A stretch of DNA of 64,000 nucleotides, from the NCBI RefSeq assembly GCF_905207245.1, contig NZ_CAJLKP010000027.1:1-64000 (forward strand). The letters run 5' to 3'. The stretch comes from an uncultured Bacteroides sp. GTDB taxonomy: Bacteria; Bacteroidota; Bacteroidia; Bacteroidales; Bacteroidaceae. The notes beneath the pieces were generated by a model that worked only from the letters and a program-made list of their open reading frames with translations, ran no database searches and had not been told where the DNA came from. This document shows positions 16,348 through 25,156 of this stretch, piece by piece (the stretch's first letter is position 1; every line of letters begins with the position of its first letter). Both the position numbers and the translations under genes were made by a program.

Positions 16348-17889
16348 TTAGAAAGAAATTCCCAGAGATACTTCTATCCGGTCTGTCCCACCACATTTAT
16401 CATATTCCTGATGCAGCCAGTTGGCTGAGAGGAATACGGCATACCGATCATTGAGTATATAGTCCCCGCGCAGTTTGAGGGCAACGGAGGCGTGGTCGTC
16501 ACTGAGGTAATCGATGTTCGAGAGTAAAGTGCTGCCTACTGAACCTTTGCTGTCCAGTCCCGTCAGGGAATAATCAGACTTCACATTGGAAGTATATCCA
16601 CCGGCAACGCTTGCCGATAACAGCATTTTCGACACTTTCCAGAGGGATTGTGCTTCCAGTCCGCCGCTTGCAGAGGCTATTTCAACATAGCGTCCGTTTC
16701 CTTTATATTCGGGTTTCGTCTGGCAGTAGCCGGCGGTGGGGAGCAGAGTCCATCCCCAGCGGCGGTTCCCGTTGAGGCGTTGTCCTATCATACCTTTCAG
16801 TCCGGCTTTCAGTGTCGTATTTTTGAACTGGTCCACACTGCTGATTTGGGGATAAATGGCACCGGACGGTTCGCCGAAGATGTTTTCAACACCCGTACGC
16901 TGTTGCAATGCGGCAAGCAAGTGCACTCCATATTCCCATTCACGGTTGAGGTGTGTCCATGCAGTTTCTAACGAAGCGTCTATGTTCTTTATTTCATTGA
17001 TGGGAGTGTAATTGGTGCTGGACAACTCTTTGGTCAAATGAAAGTAGTCCGCCCGCAATGAAGCGGAAAAGCCATTATTGTCCCCTTCCTTGCTCACCGG
17101 AAGCAAATCGACGCTGCCGCCTATGCCCTCGCCTGTGTAGCGGGTGCTGGTCTGCGTTCCCGCAAAGCGAACGTAATCCATGCCCAGCCCAAGCATTTGG
17201 TAGACGGATGTGGAACCTTTATCGGCAAGGAACGAGATTTCGCTCTTCTGATTGTACTTACGGGCATGCACTGCAAGACCTAAGTTATATTTCCCGCTCA
17301 GGTTGCGTGAAAGTGCGAGGCTCGCCTGCAAATCGGAAATGATGTTACGCGGACGCGGGTCTTTGTCGCGGTAAGCAATCACCGCGCGATAACCCAGTTC
17401 GGCACCGGCAGTCCATTCGCCGAAGCGGTAGGCATACCCTCCGGAGAATTTATATTCCTCTTCTTTCATGAAGCCGCCGATGGAGTCGCCCACTACGTAA
17501 GGGTAGAGGAGAGAGTAGTCGGAATTCTCATTCCAAACCACATCTTCCCTGCGTCCGTTGCGGTAGGAGGCTTGCCCGAAAAGCCGGTTGCGCGGATTCA
17601 GTACGACGAAAGAGTTTACTTCTGCGCTGAAATCTTTTTTCCCGTTTCCTTCCTGTGCCAATGCAGCATCACCACGTTGCTCGTACAGTCCCTTCACGCT
17701 GACGCTTGTCAGACTGAAAGGACGCTGTTCGAAACGGATGGCGGCATTCTGCCACACTTGGTTGCGGAATACAGCCATCCGACTGTATTCCGACAATAGT
17801 TTTTGTTCGACAGTAAGCGTATCTGCTGCGGCCAGTCGTAGGGGCGACAGGACTATTGCGGTCAATATGATAAGGAAACGTTGTCTCAT
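16348..17889 (-). CDS. Outer-membrane beta-barrel protein (DUF6850-like)
   Basis: 513 residues. A signal peptide ends near AAAD (about 20-23). The rest alternates polar and aromatic residues in many short strands (SVSVKGLYEQRGD, YKFSGGYAYRFGEWTAGAELGYRAV, ...) and ends with a terminal aromatic residue (VSLGISF), the pattern of outer-membrane barrels. There is no plug domain or TonB box, so it is not a TonB receptor itself. From memory it matches proteins annotated DUF6850 that sit beside TonB receptors in Bacteroides. It lies 14 bp after the DUF4876-like lipoprotein gene. Confidence 0.75.
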   Translation of the reverse strand: MRQRFLIILTAIVLSPLRLAAADTLTVEQKLLSEYSRMAVFRNQVWQNAAIRFEQRPFSLTSVSVKGLYEQRGDAALAQEGNGKKDFSAEVNSFVVLNPRNRLFGQASYRNGRREDVVWNENSDYSLLYPYVVGDSIGGFMKEEEYKFSGGYAYRFGEWTAGAELGYRAVIAYRDKDPRPRNIISDLQASLALSRNLSGKYNLGLAVHARKYNQKSEISFLADKGSTSVYQMLGLGMDYVRFAGTQTSTRYTGEGIGGSVDLLPVSKEGDNNGFSASLRADYFHLTKELSSTNYTPINEIKNIDASLETAWTHLNREWEYGVHLLAALQQRTGVENIFGEPSGAIYPQISSVDQFKNTTLKAGLKGMIGQRLNGNRRWGWTLLPTAGYCQTKPEYKGNGRYVEIASASGGLEAQSLWKVSKMLLSASVAGGYTSNVKSDYSLTGLDSKGSVGSTLLSNIDYLSDDHASVALKLRGDYILNDRYAVFLSANWLHQEYDKCGGTDRIEVSLGISF

Positions 17890-17903
17890 GCTTAATCTTT
17901 TGA

Positions 17904-19217
17904 TTATTGGGCCGGTAAGAGGGTGGCACGTACCGAAGGCTCAAAGTCTACGCTTGAGTTATTGGTATCTTGCAATACTTTACGTCCGTCTTCGGTGGTG
18001 TAGGCTGTTCTGCGGACAACTGCCTTGCCGTAGTTTTCGGCAATCGTACTGTTCACACCTATATAGGCATATCCCATATCCAATGCCATGCTTGTCACGT
18101 TCCATACATATTTGTTCTTCGGACTCAGGTTGACAGCGTCTATAATCCAGCTATTGGGGAATTTGTATTCGGTGAATACCTTAGATTGGTTTCCGGTTGC
18201 CAGTGTATAAGTATAGTCGTAGGTATACTCTTCCAAGTATTGTTTGGAAGTCATTCCTGCCGGTAGCCGTCCGATAGCGTATGACCTGTTGCCTTGTTTA
18301 GCCAACACCCAAACGGTTTTGGTGTAATTGTACATCATGTCCAGATTGGGCACATCCGGATTGTCTATGTCCGGGTTGGAGGTGCTGGTAGACTGGGTGT
18401 ACCATTCAAAGTCAGCCTTACTCAGGTCGGCCGAACCGGGGTTGGCTTCTTGATGGTTTATGGCATTATCACAAATGGTGATGCTTTCTCCCGGCAACAC
18501 CGGATAGTCTGTACCGCTTCCGGGAACCATGGCTATCACCTGCACGGTCATGGCTTCCTCCATAATGTTCGGGGTGTAATCGTTTTTGGTAACGGTCAGG
18601 AATTTAGATTCAAGCAATACCAGTCCGTCGGCATACAGCGTTTCGGTAGAGTTGTTGTGGATGCGGATATACTGGTCGCCGTTATACTGCTTGTTTGTTT
18701 CCGCATTCAGGGTTCCGGCGGCAAAAACTTCTGCAATCACGAAATCACCTTTCTCGTCCTTGTTCAGCACATAGACGGGCAGGTTCAGTGATATGGTTCC
18801 ACCTTTTACTTCCACATTTTGCTTGGCACCTTGAACGTCAACATCAGCGGTTTTGGTTACTTCTACCGTTTCTTCTTTTCCGTCCTCATTGGTTATAATC
18901 TGGGTTTCCTTGTAACTATAGGATGCGGTACCTATAAAAGTTACGTTATACAGACCGTCGGTCAGCGTGGCCAATGTGCTTTGGACTGCCGCACGGGTCA
19001 GGGTAGAGGCATAATCAACTCTTGTCTCAAGTCCGGTGCTGATGTCGGTAAACGTGTATGTTCCCGTCTTGACGGTCAGGTCGTCTCCGATACTGTTGAT
19101 GACATTTAATCCCATGTCTACCTGTGTAGTGGCAACGTCGTCGTCGCTACAAGCGGTCATTGCAAAGCCCCCTGCCAGCAGGAGTGCCCATGCGAAATAC
19201 TTTACTCTTTTCATCAT
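17904..19217 (-). CDS. Surface or periplasmic lipoprotein (DUF4876-like)
   Basis: 437 residues. The lipobox MTAC is followed by an acidic SDDD stretch, the type of signal that sends Bacteroidota lipoproteins to the cell surface. An N-terminal beta-sandwich of about 130 residues resembles a carboxypeptidase-regulatory-type domain; the C-terminal 280 residues contain a lamin-tail-like region (QYIRIHNNSTETLYADGLVLLES). From memory it matches DUF4876. It is encoded 21 bp after the TonB receptor, so it may be the substrate-binding partner of that receptor, analogous to SusD; that is inference. Confidence 0.75.
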   Translation of the reverse strand: MMKRVKYFAWALLLAGGFAMTACSDDDVATTQVDMGLNVINSIGDDLTVKTGTYTFTDISTGLETRVDYASTLTRAAVQSTLATLTDGLYNVTFIGTASYSYKETQIITNEDGKEETVEVTKTADVDVQGAKQNVEVKGGTISLNLPVYVLNKDEKGDFVIAEVFAAGTLNAETNKQYNGDQYIRIHNNSTETLYADGLVLLESKFLTVTKNDYTPNIMEEAMTVQVIAMVPGSGTDYPVLPGESITICDNAINHQEANPGSADLSKADFEWYTQSTSTSNPDIDNPDVPNLDMMYNYTKTVWVLAKQGNRSYAIGRLPAGMTSKQYLEEYTYDYTYTLATGNQSKVFTEYKFPNSWIIDAVNLSPKNKYVWNVTSMALDMGYAYIGVNSTIAENYGKAVVRRTAYTTEDGRKVLQDTNNSSVDFEPSVRATLLPAQ

Positions 19218-19238
19218 AATCTATTGTTTTTATACTTG

Positions 19239-21971
19239 TTAAAATCTTAAGTTGGCTTCCATCCCGAAGTATGGGTTATAAGTGCGCTTGACCTCTCTCG
19301 TACCACTGTGATATATGGGTGCTACGTTCAGCAAGCGGTTTACAAATAATGACAGTTGCATATACTTCCCGATTTCTTTGGTCGCTTTCAGATTGATGCC
19401 CATTTCAAAGGGAACCACTTTGCGGTTGAAGTAATCGTCGGCATATTTGTTTACTAAATGTTGCAACTGCACGTCCGTGGCGTCAGCTTCTGTGAAGAGA
19501 TGTACTTTTCCTCCTTTATCCACGTAACTCACCGGTGTTCCGTTGTTCCAAAGGCTTTGTGAGGCGGTGTACCAAGTGCACTGTGCTGTCACAGAAAAAG
19601 CCATTCCTATTCTGTTCAGATAGGTGTCGGCAGTGACATTCGTATTGAATACTTCATTGGTGGAACCACTTTCCCAATCATACAGACCTACATATTGCAA
19701 TTGTTCTCCGTTCAGTATGATGGATGACTCTTTATATTCGGGCATACTATTGCTATAAGTTGTTTTTAGCCAGGCGCCGGTGACGGTGAATCTGGTTTTC
19801 AGTTGCTTGATACGTTGGGACGAGAAAGTGAACTCCACACCCTGCTTGCGTACACGTGTACCGTTTCCGGCCATTTTGTAGGCGTTGATTAAAGTATCTT
19901 CTGCATAGGATAGACCTTCCAGTGTGGGCGGACCGGTCAGTTCGGAAGAGTTGATGGAAGAAGTATCGTACTTCTTGTAAGCCAGTGTGCGGTAATAGGA
20001 AATATCGCGGAAAGCATTGTTCATGCGTTCCTGAAAATAGGTGACGGAGAATTGGTTTCCTTTATGTGCCACATTCAGGCGCACTTCCCATTTCTGGTTG
20101 CGTGCAGGTTCCAGGTTATAATTCGTATTGTCCCATTTATAGGTCATCATGTTGATGCGGCGATAGTCGGCATTGTTATGGTAGTAGTTCAGTTGCACTA
20201 CGTCCACATATCTGGCATCCGGATATAGCTGTGCGGTGGTCGGGAGCTTTGACAACCAACCGATGCCGGCGGATATGTCGATCAGCCAGTCCTCGTTGGC
20301 ACCCAGTGCGGGGAGTTGCCACTTCAGGTTAAAGCGGGGATCGAGGTATATTTTGCCTTGAATAGCATAGTCGCCGGATAAGCCTAACAGAGAGTTGGCG
20401 CGTACACCTGCCGAGAGGAACAGTTCATGCTTGCCGAGGGGCAGCTTCATTTGCTCTTCTGCATAAACGGATACGTCCTGCCGTGCCGGGATGTCATTAT
20501 AACTCCGGGGGCGGGTGGTCGATGAGGTGTTCAACGGGCGGGTGGTGTCATATACCTGTCCGTCTCCGAAGTTCTTGCTCAGATTCCATTCCGCACCGAC
20601 TTTCAGCGTGTGAGAGCTTTTCATCCAGTGAAAGGCGAAATCGCCGATTATTTTGGCATTTGCATAGAAAGGCTTGCCGTCCACCAATACATTGGCTACG
20701 TAGTTATAAGGAAGGTAAAGTCCGTCCGCCTCTCCCTGTTCCGTGCTGTTGGGGATACCGGTGGGGCGGTCCAGTGATACCGACTTCCGTTCTTTTATCT
20801 TGCTGAACTCTTGCGAAACGGATGCGTTGGCACGCAGCTGGCGCAAGAAAGAGTGCTCGGGGCGCTTCAACACCCATTCGCCGCCCAGCGTCATTTTATC
20901 ATAAGAGGACTTGTAAGAATCTTCCTTTACGGTAATATCTTTATCACGTTTCACATTGTCGAATGAACCGGTATAATCGGCGTTGATACGCCAGTCTATG
21001 TGTCCAATCTTTGCTTTGTAGTTAGTATTCAGACGGGCGGATGCGGTGATGCGTTTGTAGTTCTCACGGCTGTCGCGCGGATCTACTTTCGAATCCAGAT
21101 AACTAAGATCCAGATTCAGTACATTGGTGCCGCTGATTGCCCAGCCTTTTCCGGCGGAGAACAGTTTGCTTACCTGGTCTGCTTTGAAACGTGCAGTCAG
21201 GGGAGAGGCGCTTGATTTCCGTTTGATGTTTACTAATCCTCCGGTCAGGTTTCCGTATTCTACAGAAGGTATTCCCCGGATGATTTCCACACTTTCTATA
21301 TTGTCTGTTGAAAGCGTACGCATATCTACACCTTTGGATACGGACTCTTTGTCACCTTGATTTGTTCCTTGCAGGTATTGCAAGTTGGCATCAGTGTTTA
21401 CGGTCATGCCGTCCACCACAAATCCCACTCCTAAAGAGGCGATGGTTTCGCTGGTGCTTCCGGCTTCACGGATTTTTATCAGATTGGCACTGCCCATGTT
21501 CGGGTCAACGGACTTTCCGCCGGGAAGCAACTCCAGCAAGTCGGTGAAACTTGTCGGTTGCAGATGTTCCATTGCCCTGCGGTCTATTCTTGACGCACTG
21601 GTCAGTCCTTTCGACTCCGAAGCGGTAATCACTACCTCATTCAGTGCTAGGGTCGATGAAGTGAGTTGGAAAGACAGGGTTGTATTTTTGGAGATAGAGA
21701 GAGTCTTTGTTAACTTGTCATATCCCAGATAAGATACGGTTATTGTATATGTTCCGGCTGATAATTTGGAGAAAGAATACTTTCCGTTCTGGTCGCTGAG
21801 AGCGCCATACCAAGTCTTATCCGCAGTCTGTAATTGAATGGTGGCAAAACTTAAAGGCTCTTTGGTCTGCGCATCTTGTATAGTTCCGGTGAGGGTGTAA
21901 CCATGTTGGGCAGAGGCAGATAAGTGATTGATAAACAGAATTGTTATGATATAAAGAACTTTGCGAAACAT
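19239..21971 (-). CDS. TonB-dependent outer-membrane receptor
   Basis: 910 residues. Signal peptide to about residue 21 (SASAQ). A carboxypeptidase-regulatory-like domain at about 23-110 (GYTLTGTIQDAQTKEPLSFA...) is followed by the plug (LNEVVITASESKG...EIIRGIPSVEYGNLTGGLVNIKRK) and a barrel ending in MEANLRF. It imports a nutrient across the outer membrane using energy from TonB/ExbB/ExbD, for which genes exist at 1010-4026. It lacks a SusD partner, which argues against a standard glycan locus; with the downstream PepSY gene a metal chelate or cofactor is more likely. Confidence 0.92.
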   Translation of the reverse strand: MFRKVLYIITILFINHLSASAQHGYTLTGTIQDAQTKEPLSFATIQLQTADKTWYGALSDQNGKYSFSKLSAGTYTITVSYLGYDKLTKTLSISKNTTLSFQLTSSTLALNEVVITASESKGLTSASRIDRRAMEHLQPTSFTDLLELLPGGKSVDPNMGSANLIKIREAGSTSETIASLGVGFVVDGMTVNTDANLQYLQGTNQGDKESVSKGVDMRTLSTDNIESVEIIRGIPSVEYGNLTGGLVNIKRKSSASPLTARFKADQVSKLFSAGKGWAISGTNVLNLDLSYLDSKVDPRDSRENYKRITASARLNTNYKAKIGHIDWRINADYTGSFDNVKRDKDITVKEDSYKSSYDKMTLGGEWVLKRPEHSFLRQLRANASVSQEFSKIKERKSVSLDRPTGIPNSTEQGEADGLYLPYNYVANVLVDGKPFYANAKIIGDFAFHWMKSSHTLKVGAEWNLSKNFGDGQVYDTTRPLNTSSTTRPRSYNDIPARQDVSVYAEEQMKLPLGKHELFLSAGVRANSLLGLSGDYAIQGKIYLDPRFNLKWQLPALGANEDWLIDISAGIGWLSKLPTTAQLYPDARYVDVVQLNYYHNNADYRRINMMTYKWDNTNYNLEPARNQKWEVRLNVAHKGNQFSVTYFQERMNNAFRDISYYRTLAYKKYDTSSINSSELTGPPTLEGLSYAEDTLINAYKMAGNGTRVRKQGVEFTFSSQRIKQLKTRFTVTGAWLKTTYSNSMPEYKESSIILNGEQLQYVGLYDWESGSTNEVFNTNVTADTYLNRIGMAFSVTAQCTWYTASQSLWNNGTPVSYVDKGGKVHLFTEADATDVQLQHLVNKYADDYFNRKVVPFEMGINLKATKEIGKYMQLSLFVNRLLNVAPIYHSGTREVKRTYNPYFGMEANLRF

Positions 21972-21988
21972 CTTTATGGATTTGTTTG

Positions 21989-21996
21989 CAAAGTTA
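21989..21996 (-). promoter_or_regulatory. Promoter of the TonB-receptor operon (-7 box)
   Basis: On the minus strand TAACTTTG matches TAnnTTTG exactly, 17 bases before the receptor ATG. A TTTC lies 19 bp further upstream as a weak -33 box. The transcription start must be very near the ATG, leaving almost no leader. Confidence 0.55.
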
Positions 21997-22091
21997 TGTA
22001 GAATGGGAAACGTGGGAAATCGCTATATATAGGTAAATTGTGGGTAGAGTTGTGGATTTTGCTACTTATAAATAGGTATTGGTCAGAAACA

Positions 22092-22137
22092 ACAAAAGCC
22101 GTTCCCCAGAATAGACAAGTAGGGAGCGGCTTTTGTA
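22092..22137 (-). terminator. Terminator of the small exported protein gene
   Basis: The stem ACAAAAGCCG(C/T)TCCC pairs with GGGGAACGGCTTTTGT, with T-rich DNA after the right arm on the minus strand. It separates this gene from the TonB-receptor operon and could also act on the other strand. Confidence 0.8.
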
Positions 22138-22154
22138 TGTTAGCGTGCTTACTA

Positions 22155-22397
22155 TTATTTGGCAGGCTGTGCAGGTGTTTCTGCTGCAGGCGTTTCCGTT
22201 GCAGGAGCTTCTGTCTTGGGCTCTTCTGCTTTCGGTTCTTCTGCTTTGGGTTCTTCCTTGGCAGGCTCAGTTGCCTTAGGTTCATCAGTCTTTTCCGTTG
22301 TCGGTTGCTGAGTCTTCACGGGATCCTGAGCGTTTGCCACGAAAGAACCACCACAAACAAACATAAACAGGGCTGCTACTAATACTAACTTTTTCAT
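22155..22397 (-). CDS. Small exported Glu/Pro/Lys-rich protein
   Basis: 80 residues from the chosen start (MKKLVLVAAL). The signal peptide ends near ANAQ (about residue 22). The mature part is almost only Glu, Pro, Lys, Ala and Thr, with the repeat KAEEPKAEEPK then TEAPATETPA, so it is expected to be disordered. The open frame extends 83 codons further upstream, but that part lies over repeated DNA and has no signal peptide, so it was not used. Such Pro/Glu-rich exported peptides can span the periplasm or wall, but no function is known to me. Confidence 0.7.
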   Translation of the reverse strand: MKKLVLVAALFMFVCGGSFVANAQDPVKTQQPTTEKTDEPKATEPAKEEPKAEEPKAEEPKTEAPATETPAAETPAQPAK

Positions 22398-22564
22398 AAT
22401 CATTTGCTTTTTAAGTGTTATACTATATATATTTCTAAGTTTAAAGTTTAGGTTTCCTCTTTTTTGGGGAAGCTTGTCGCTTACATATGAATAGTTGCAA
22501 AGGTTGTGCCAAGAGGAACTGATGATAGGCAAGTGGTTGATTATTAGTGAAGTTGGTGAGTGGG

Positions 22565-22632
22565 GAAAGTGTGGCACAGTGTGGAATTGTGTGGAAAGTG
22601 TAGAAACAAGTGTGGAAAAATTCCACACTGTG
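22565..22632. repeat. GTGTGGAA repeat cluster with inverted repeat
   Basis: GTGTGGAA or near copies occur four times between 22578 and 22617. The outer copies form a 14-bp perfect inverted repeat (22575-22588 with 22619-22632), and a tighter palindrome GTGTGGAA-AAA-TTCCACAC lies at 22610-22628. It sits in the 277-bp gap between the sigma-54 regulator gene and the small exported protein gene, both minus-strand. No gene is seen in the gap. Confidence 0.7.
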
Positions 22633-22674
22633 GTGGTCTGCACCATACTAAAGCCGTAGCCAAAGCGTGTGGAA

Positions 22675-24030
22675 TTATAAGTTTATGTCGTACAAACTTA
22701 ATTTATTGTACAACGTCTTCCGGTCAATACCCAGCAACTGTGCTGCCCGGCTTTTGTTGTTTCCCGTTTGTCGCAATGCCTCGATAATTTTTTGTTTTTC
22801 TGTTTCCTCATTGCGCAGGGGTAAACCTATGTGGGTATGGATAGGCTCTTGAAGTTCGGTCAGTTCGTTCGGGGTGATGAACTTGCCTTGTGCCAGCAGG
22901 GTAGCACGGCGCACAATATTCTTCATCTGCCGGAGGTTACCCGGCCAGTGATATTCTGACAGTGCTTTGGATGCCGCGTCGTCGAAACCAATCAATTGTT
23001 TATCCAGCTCGCGGTTGGCTTGGTCGAGGAAGAAGTTTGCAAAGAGAAGAATATCTTCCCGGCGGTCCTTCAGTTCGGGCATGCGCAGGGTGAATTCGTT
23101 GATTCGGTGGAACAAATCCTGGCGGAAGGTTCCTTTTTCGATAGCCTGCTCCAGATCTTCATTGGTGGCCGAAACTAAACGTATGTCTACGGTGATTTCC
23201 TTATTGGAACCTACCGGACGAATCTTCCGTTCCTGCAAGGCTCGCAATAGTTGTATTTGTACTTCATAACTGAGATTGCCTATTTCATCCAGAAAGATAG
23301 TCCCGCCGTTGGCAGCAACGAAAGCGCCTGTCTTGTCCGTCAGTGCTCCGGTGAATGAACCTTTTATGTGTCCGAAGAATTCAGAAGCGGCAAGTTCTTT
23401 AGGGATAGAGCCGCAATCGATGGCAACAAAGGGTTGCCCGGCACGTTTGCTGAGTTGGTGGATGCGATGGGCTACGTATTCTTTTCCCGTTCCGCTGGCA
23501 CCGTTGATGAGTACCGACATGGTGGTGGGAGCAACCAGCCTTACATAATTATATAATTGTTTGGCAGCGTCGCTTTCTCCTTCCAGATAATCAGAAGAAC
23601 CGCTTCCTGAGGCTTGTGAGTGGGTGTTGTCCCCTTTATCGGAACGGACGGTCTGTTTGGGTGAAGCAGATGGTTGCTTTATCGCTTCGCCTATTTTCTT
23701 CAAAAGTTCTTCCGGATTTACCGGTTTGGCAACGTAATCGCTGGCACCTAATTTCATGGCTTGCACGGCCGACTGGATGTCGGCATAGCTCGTCATCATG
23801 ATGAGTGGGATGGACATACCCTGAGTTCCTAACCACTTCAACAAATCGATGCCGTCCTTGTCGGGCAGACGCAGGTCGGACAAAATCAAGTCGGCACCCT
23901 CCGTTTCCAGATGCTTCTGGGCGCGGGCGATACTGCTGACGGAAGTTACCTGGAAGCCTTTTTTGCCTAACCAGGTTTTTAGCATCATACCGTAAGTAAT
24001 GTCGTCTTCAACGATGAGTATAGATTTCAT
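22675..24030 (-). CDS. Sigma-54-dependent response regulator (NtrC family)
   Basis: 451 residues. The receiver domain (1-120) has the phosphoacceptor Asp52 (LILSDLRLP). The AAA+ domain (about 155-385) has Walker A GASGTGKE, the sigma-54 contact loop GSFTGA (a variant of GAFTGA), and GGTIFLDEIGN for Walker B. The C-terminal Fis-type helix-turn-helix reads NNKSRAAQLLGIDRKTLYNKL. It activates sigma-54 promoters when phosphorylated. No histidine kinase is adjacent; the hybrid kinase at 27748 is 3.7 kb away on the other strand with its own receiver, so the partner is uncertain. Confidence 0.92.
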   Translation of the reverse strand: MKSILIVEDDITYGMMLKTWLGKKGFQVTSVSSIARAQKHLETEGADLILSDLRLPDKDGIDLLKWLGTQGMSIPLIMMTSYADIQSAVQAMKLGASDYVAKPVNPEELLKKIGEAIKQPSASPKQTVRSDKGDNTHSQASGSGSSDYLEGESDAAKQLYNYVRLVAPTTMSVLINGASGTGKEYVAHRIHQLSKRAGQPFVAIDCGSIPKELAASEFFGHIKGSFTGALTDKTGAFVAANGGTIFLDEIGNLSYEVQIQLLRALQERKIRPVGSNKEITVDIRLVSATNEDLEQAIEKGTFRQDLFHRINEFTLRMPELKDRREDILLFANFFLDQANRELDKQLIGFDDAASKALSEYHWPGNLRQMKNIVRRATLLAQGKFITPNELTELQEPIHTHIGLPLRNEETEKQKIIEALRQTGNNKSRAAQLLGIDRKTLYNKLSLYDINL

Positions 24031-24061
24031 TGCCTTAACTTTTGTCTCTTTTAAGACACAA

Positions 24062-24077
24062 AGGTAAACCGTTTTAC
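24062..24077. promoter_or_regulatory. Palindrome GGTAAA-N4-TTTACC between divergent genes
   Basis: GGTAAACCGTTTTACC is a perfect 6-bp inverted repeat with four spacer bases, located in the 91-bp gap between the sigma-54 regulator and the cyclophilin gene. The same GGTAAA-N4-TTTACC form occurs in array 1 (15026-15040). It could be an operator for either gene. Confidence 0.4.
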
Positions 24078-24086
24078 CTGAAAATC

Positions 24087-24094
24087 GTATATTT
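24087..24094 (+). promoter_or_regulatory. Promoter -7 box of the cyclophilin gene
   Basis: TATATTTG matches TAnnTTTG, 27 bases before the ATG. No good -33 box is seen at the expected distance; the palindrome at 24062-24077 covers that region. Confidence 0.55.
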
Positions 24095-24121
24095 GCAAAC
24101 TTAATTTAAATAAAAAGCGTT

Positions 24122-24961
24122 ATGAAGAAGAATTTTATTGTAATATTAACCATACTGATTTGCAGTGTAACAGCCTGCCAGTCGGGACAAAAGAAAGATA
24201 GAAATATGAGTGAAGAAACTAAATTAAAGATTGAGACATCTGCAGGTGACATCATTGTGAAACTGTATAATGAGACGCCGCAGCACCGTGATAATTTCAT
24301 TAAATTGGCGGAACAAGGAACATATGAAGGTACGCTGTTCCATCGTGTCATCAAGGATTTTATGATACAAGCAGGTGATCCTGAATCAAAGAATGCACCT
24401 AAAGGCAAGATGTTGGGTGCGGGCGATGTAGGCTATACGATCCCTGCCGAGTTTGTTTATCCGAAGTATTTCCATAAGAAAGGCGCATTGTCTGCTGCAC
24501 GTCAGGGTGATAATGTGAATCCGAATAAAGAGTCTTCCGGTTGCCAGTTCTACATTGTTACGGGTAAGGTGTACAATGACACTACCTTGCTTGGTATGGA
24601 GAACCAGATGAATCAGAACCGTTTGACAACTGTGTTCAATACTTTGGCACAGAAGCACATGAAGGAGATTTATAAGATGCGTAAGGAGAATGACCAGGAC
24701 GGGTTGATGAACTTGCAGGATACATTGTTTGCACAGGCTGAGGCAGAAGTTGCCAAGCAACCGGAATTCCACTTTACACCGGAACAGGTGAAAGCTTATA
24801 CTACAGTGGGCGGTACTCCGCATCTGGACGGCGAATATACTGTGTTCGGCGAGGTTGTTGAAGGCATGGATATAGTAGATAAGATACAACAGGTAAAAAC
24901 GGATCGTAGCGATCGCCCGGAAGATGATGTGAAGATCAAGAAGGTGACAGTGCTGAACTAA
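24122..24961 (+). CDS. Cyclophilin-type peptidyl-prolyl isomerase lipoprotein
   Basis: 279 residues. The lipobox SVTAC makes it an envelope lipoprotein. The cyclophilin domain starts near residue 35 (IETSAGDIIVKLYNETPQHRDNFIKLA...) with the active-site Arg in LFHRVIKDFMIQAGDP, GCQFYIVTG, and VFGEVVEGMDIVDKI at the end. A helical insertion of about 60 residues (about 155-215, KVYNDTTLLGMENQ... to AEVAKQPEFHF) interrupts the domain. It should catalyse proline isomerisation during folding of exported proteins. The gene stands alone, divergent from the sigma-54 regulator. Confidence 0.92.
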   Translation: MKKNFIVILTILICSVTACQSGQKKDRNMSEETKLKIETSAGDIIVKLYNETPQHRDNFIKLAEQGTYEGTLFHRVIKDFMIQAGDPESKNAPKGKMLGAGDVGYTIPAEFVYPKYFHKKGALSAARQGDNVNPNKESSGCQFYIVTGKVYNDTTLLGMENQMNQNRLTTVFNTLAQKHMKEIYKMRKENDQDGLMNLQDTLFAQAEAEVAKQPEFHFTPEQVKAYTTVGGTPHLDGEYTVFGEVVEGMDIVDKIQQVKTDRSDRPEDDVKIKKVTVLN

Positions 24962-25004
24962 ACTGTTGGTGGAATTAATTCAAGCCGGTACAGAAGAGAA
25001 GGAA

Positions 25005-25094
25005 ACAAGGGGACGAGTTGACAAGGGGACAAGGGGCTGCGCAATGCTTCTATACCGCATGGAACCTTGTTCCCTTGTCAACTCTTCCCCTTGT
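25005..25094. repeat. Palindromic element C (ACAAGGGG/GTTGACAAG arms)
   Basis: Two 30-bp arms (25005-25034 and 25065-25094) pair at 28 of 30 positions and are built from ACAAGGGGA and GAGTTGACAAGG words. The 30-base centre has GCTGCGCA (25036-25043) and TATACCGCATGG (25051-25062), which line up with the centres of elements A and D. It fills the gap between the cyclophilin stop and the M16 protease start. Confidence 0.85.
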
Positions 25095-25156
25095 CAACTG
25101 ATTCAAATCCGCTCCGAAAAGTGTTAATTCCGCTAACAAGTAACAATCGCTATTTT

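Noticed and set aside
22398..22646. N-terminal extension of the small exported protein
   Set aside because: The signal peptide begins at the ATG ending at 22397, and the extension is translated from the GTGTGGAA repeats.
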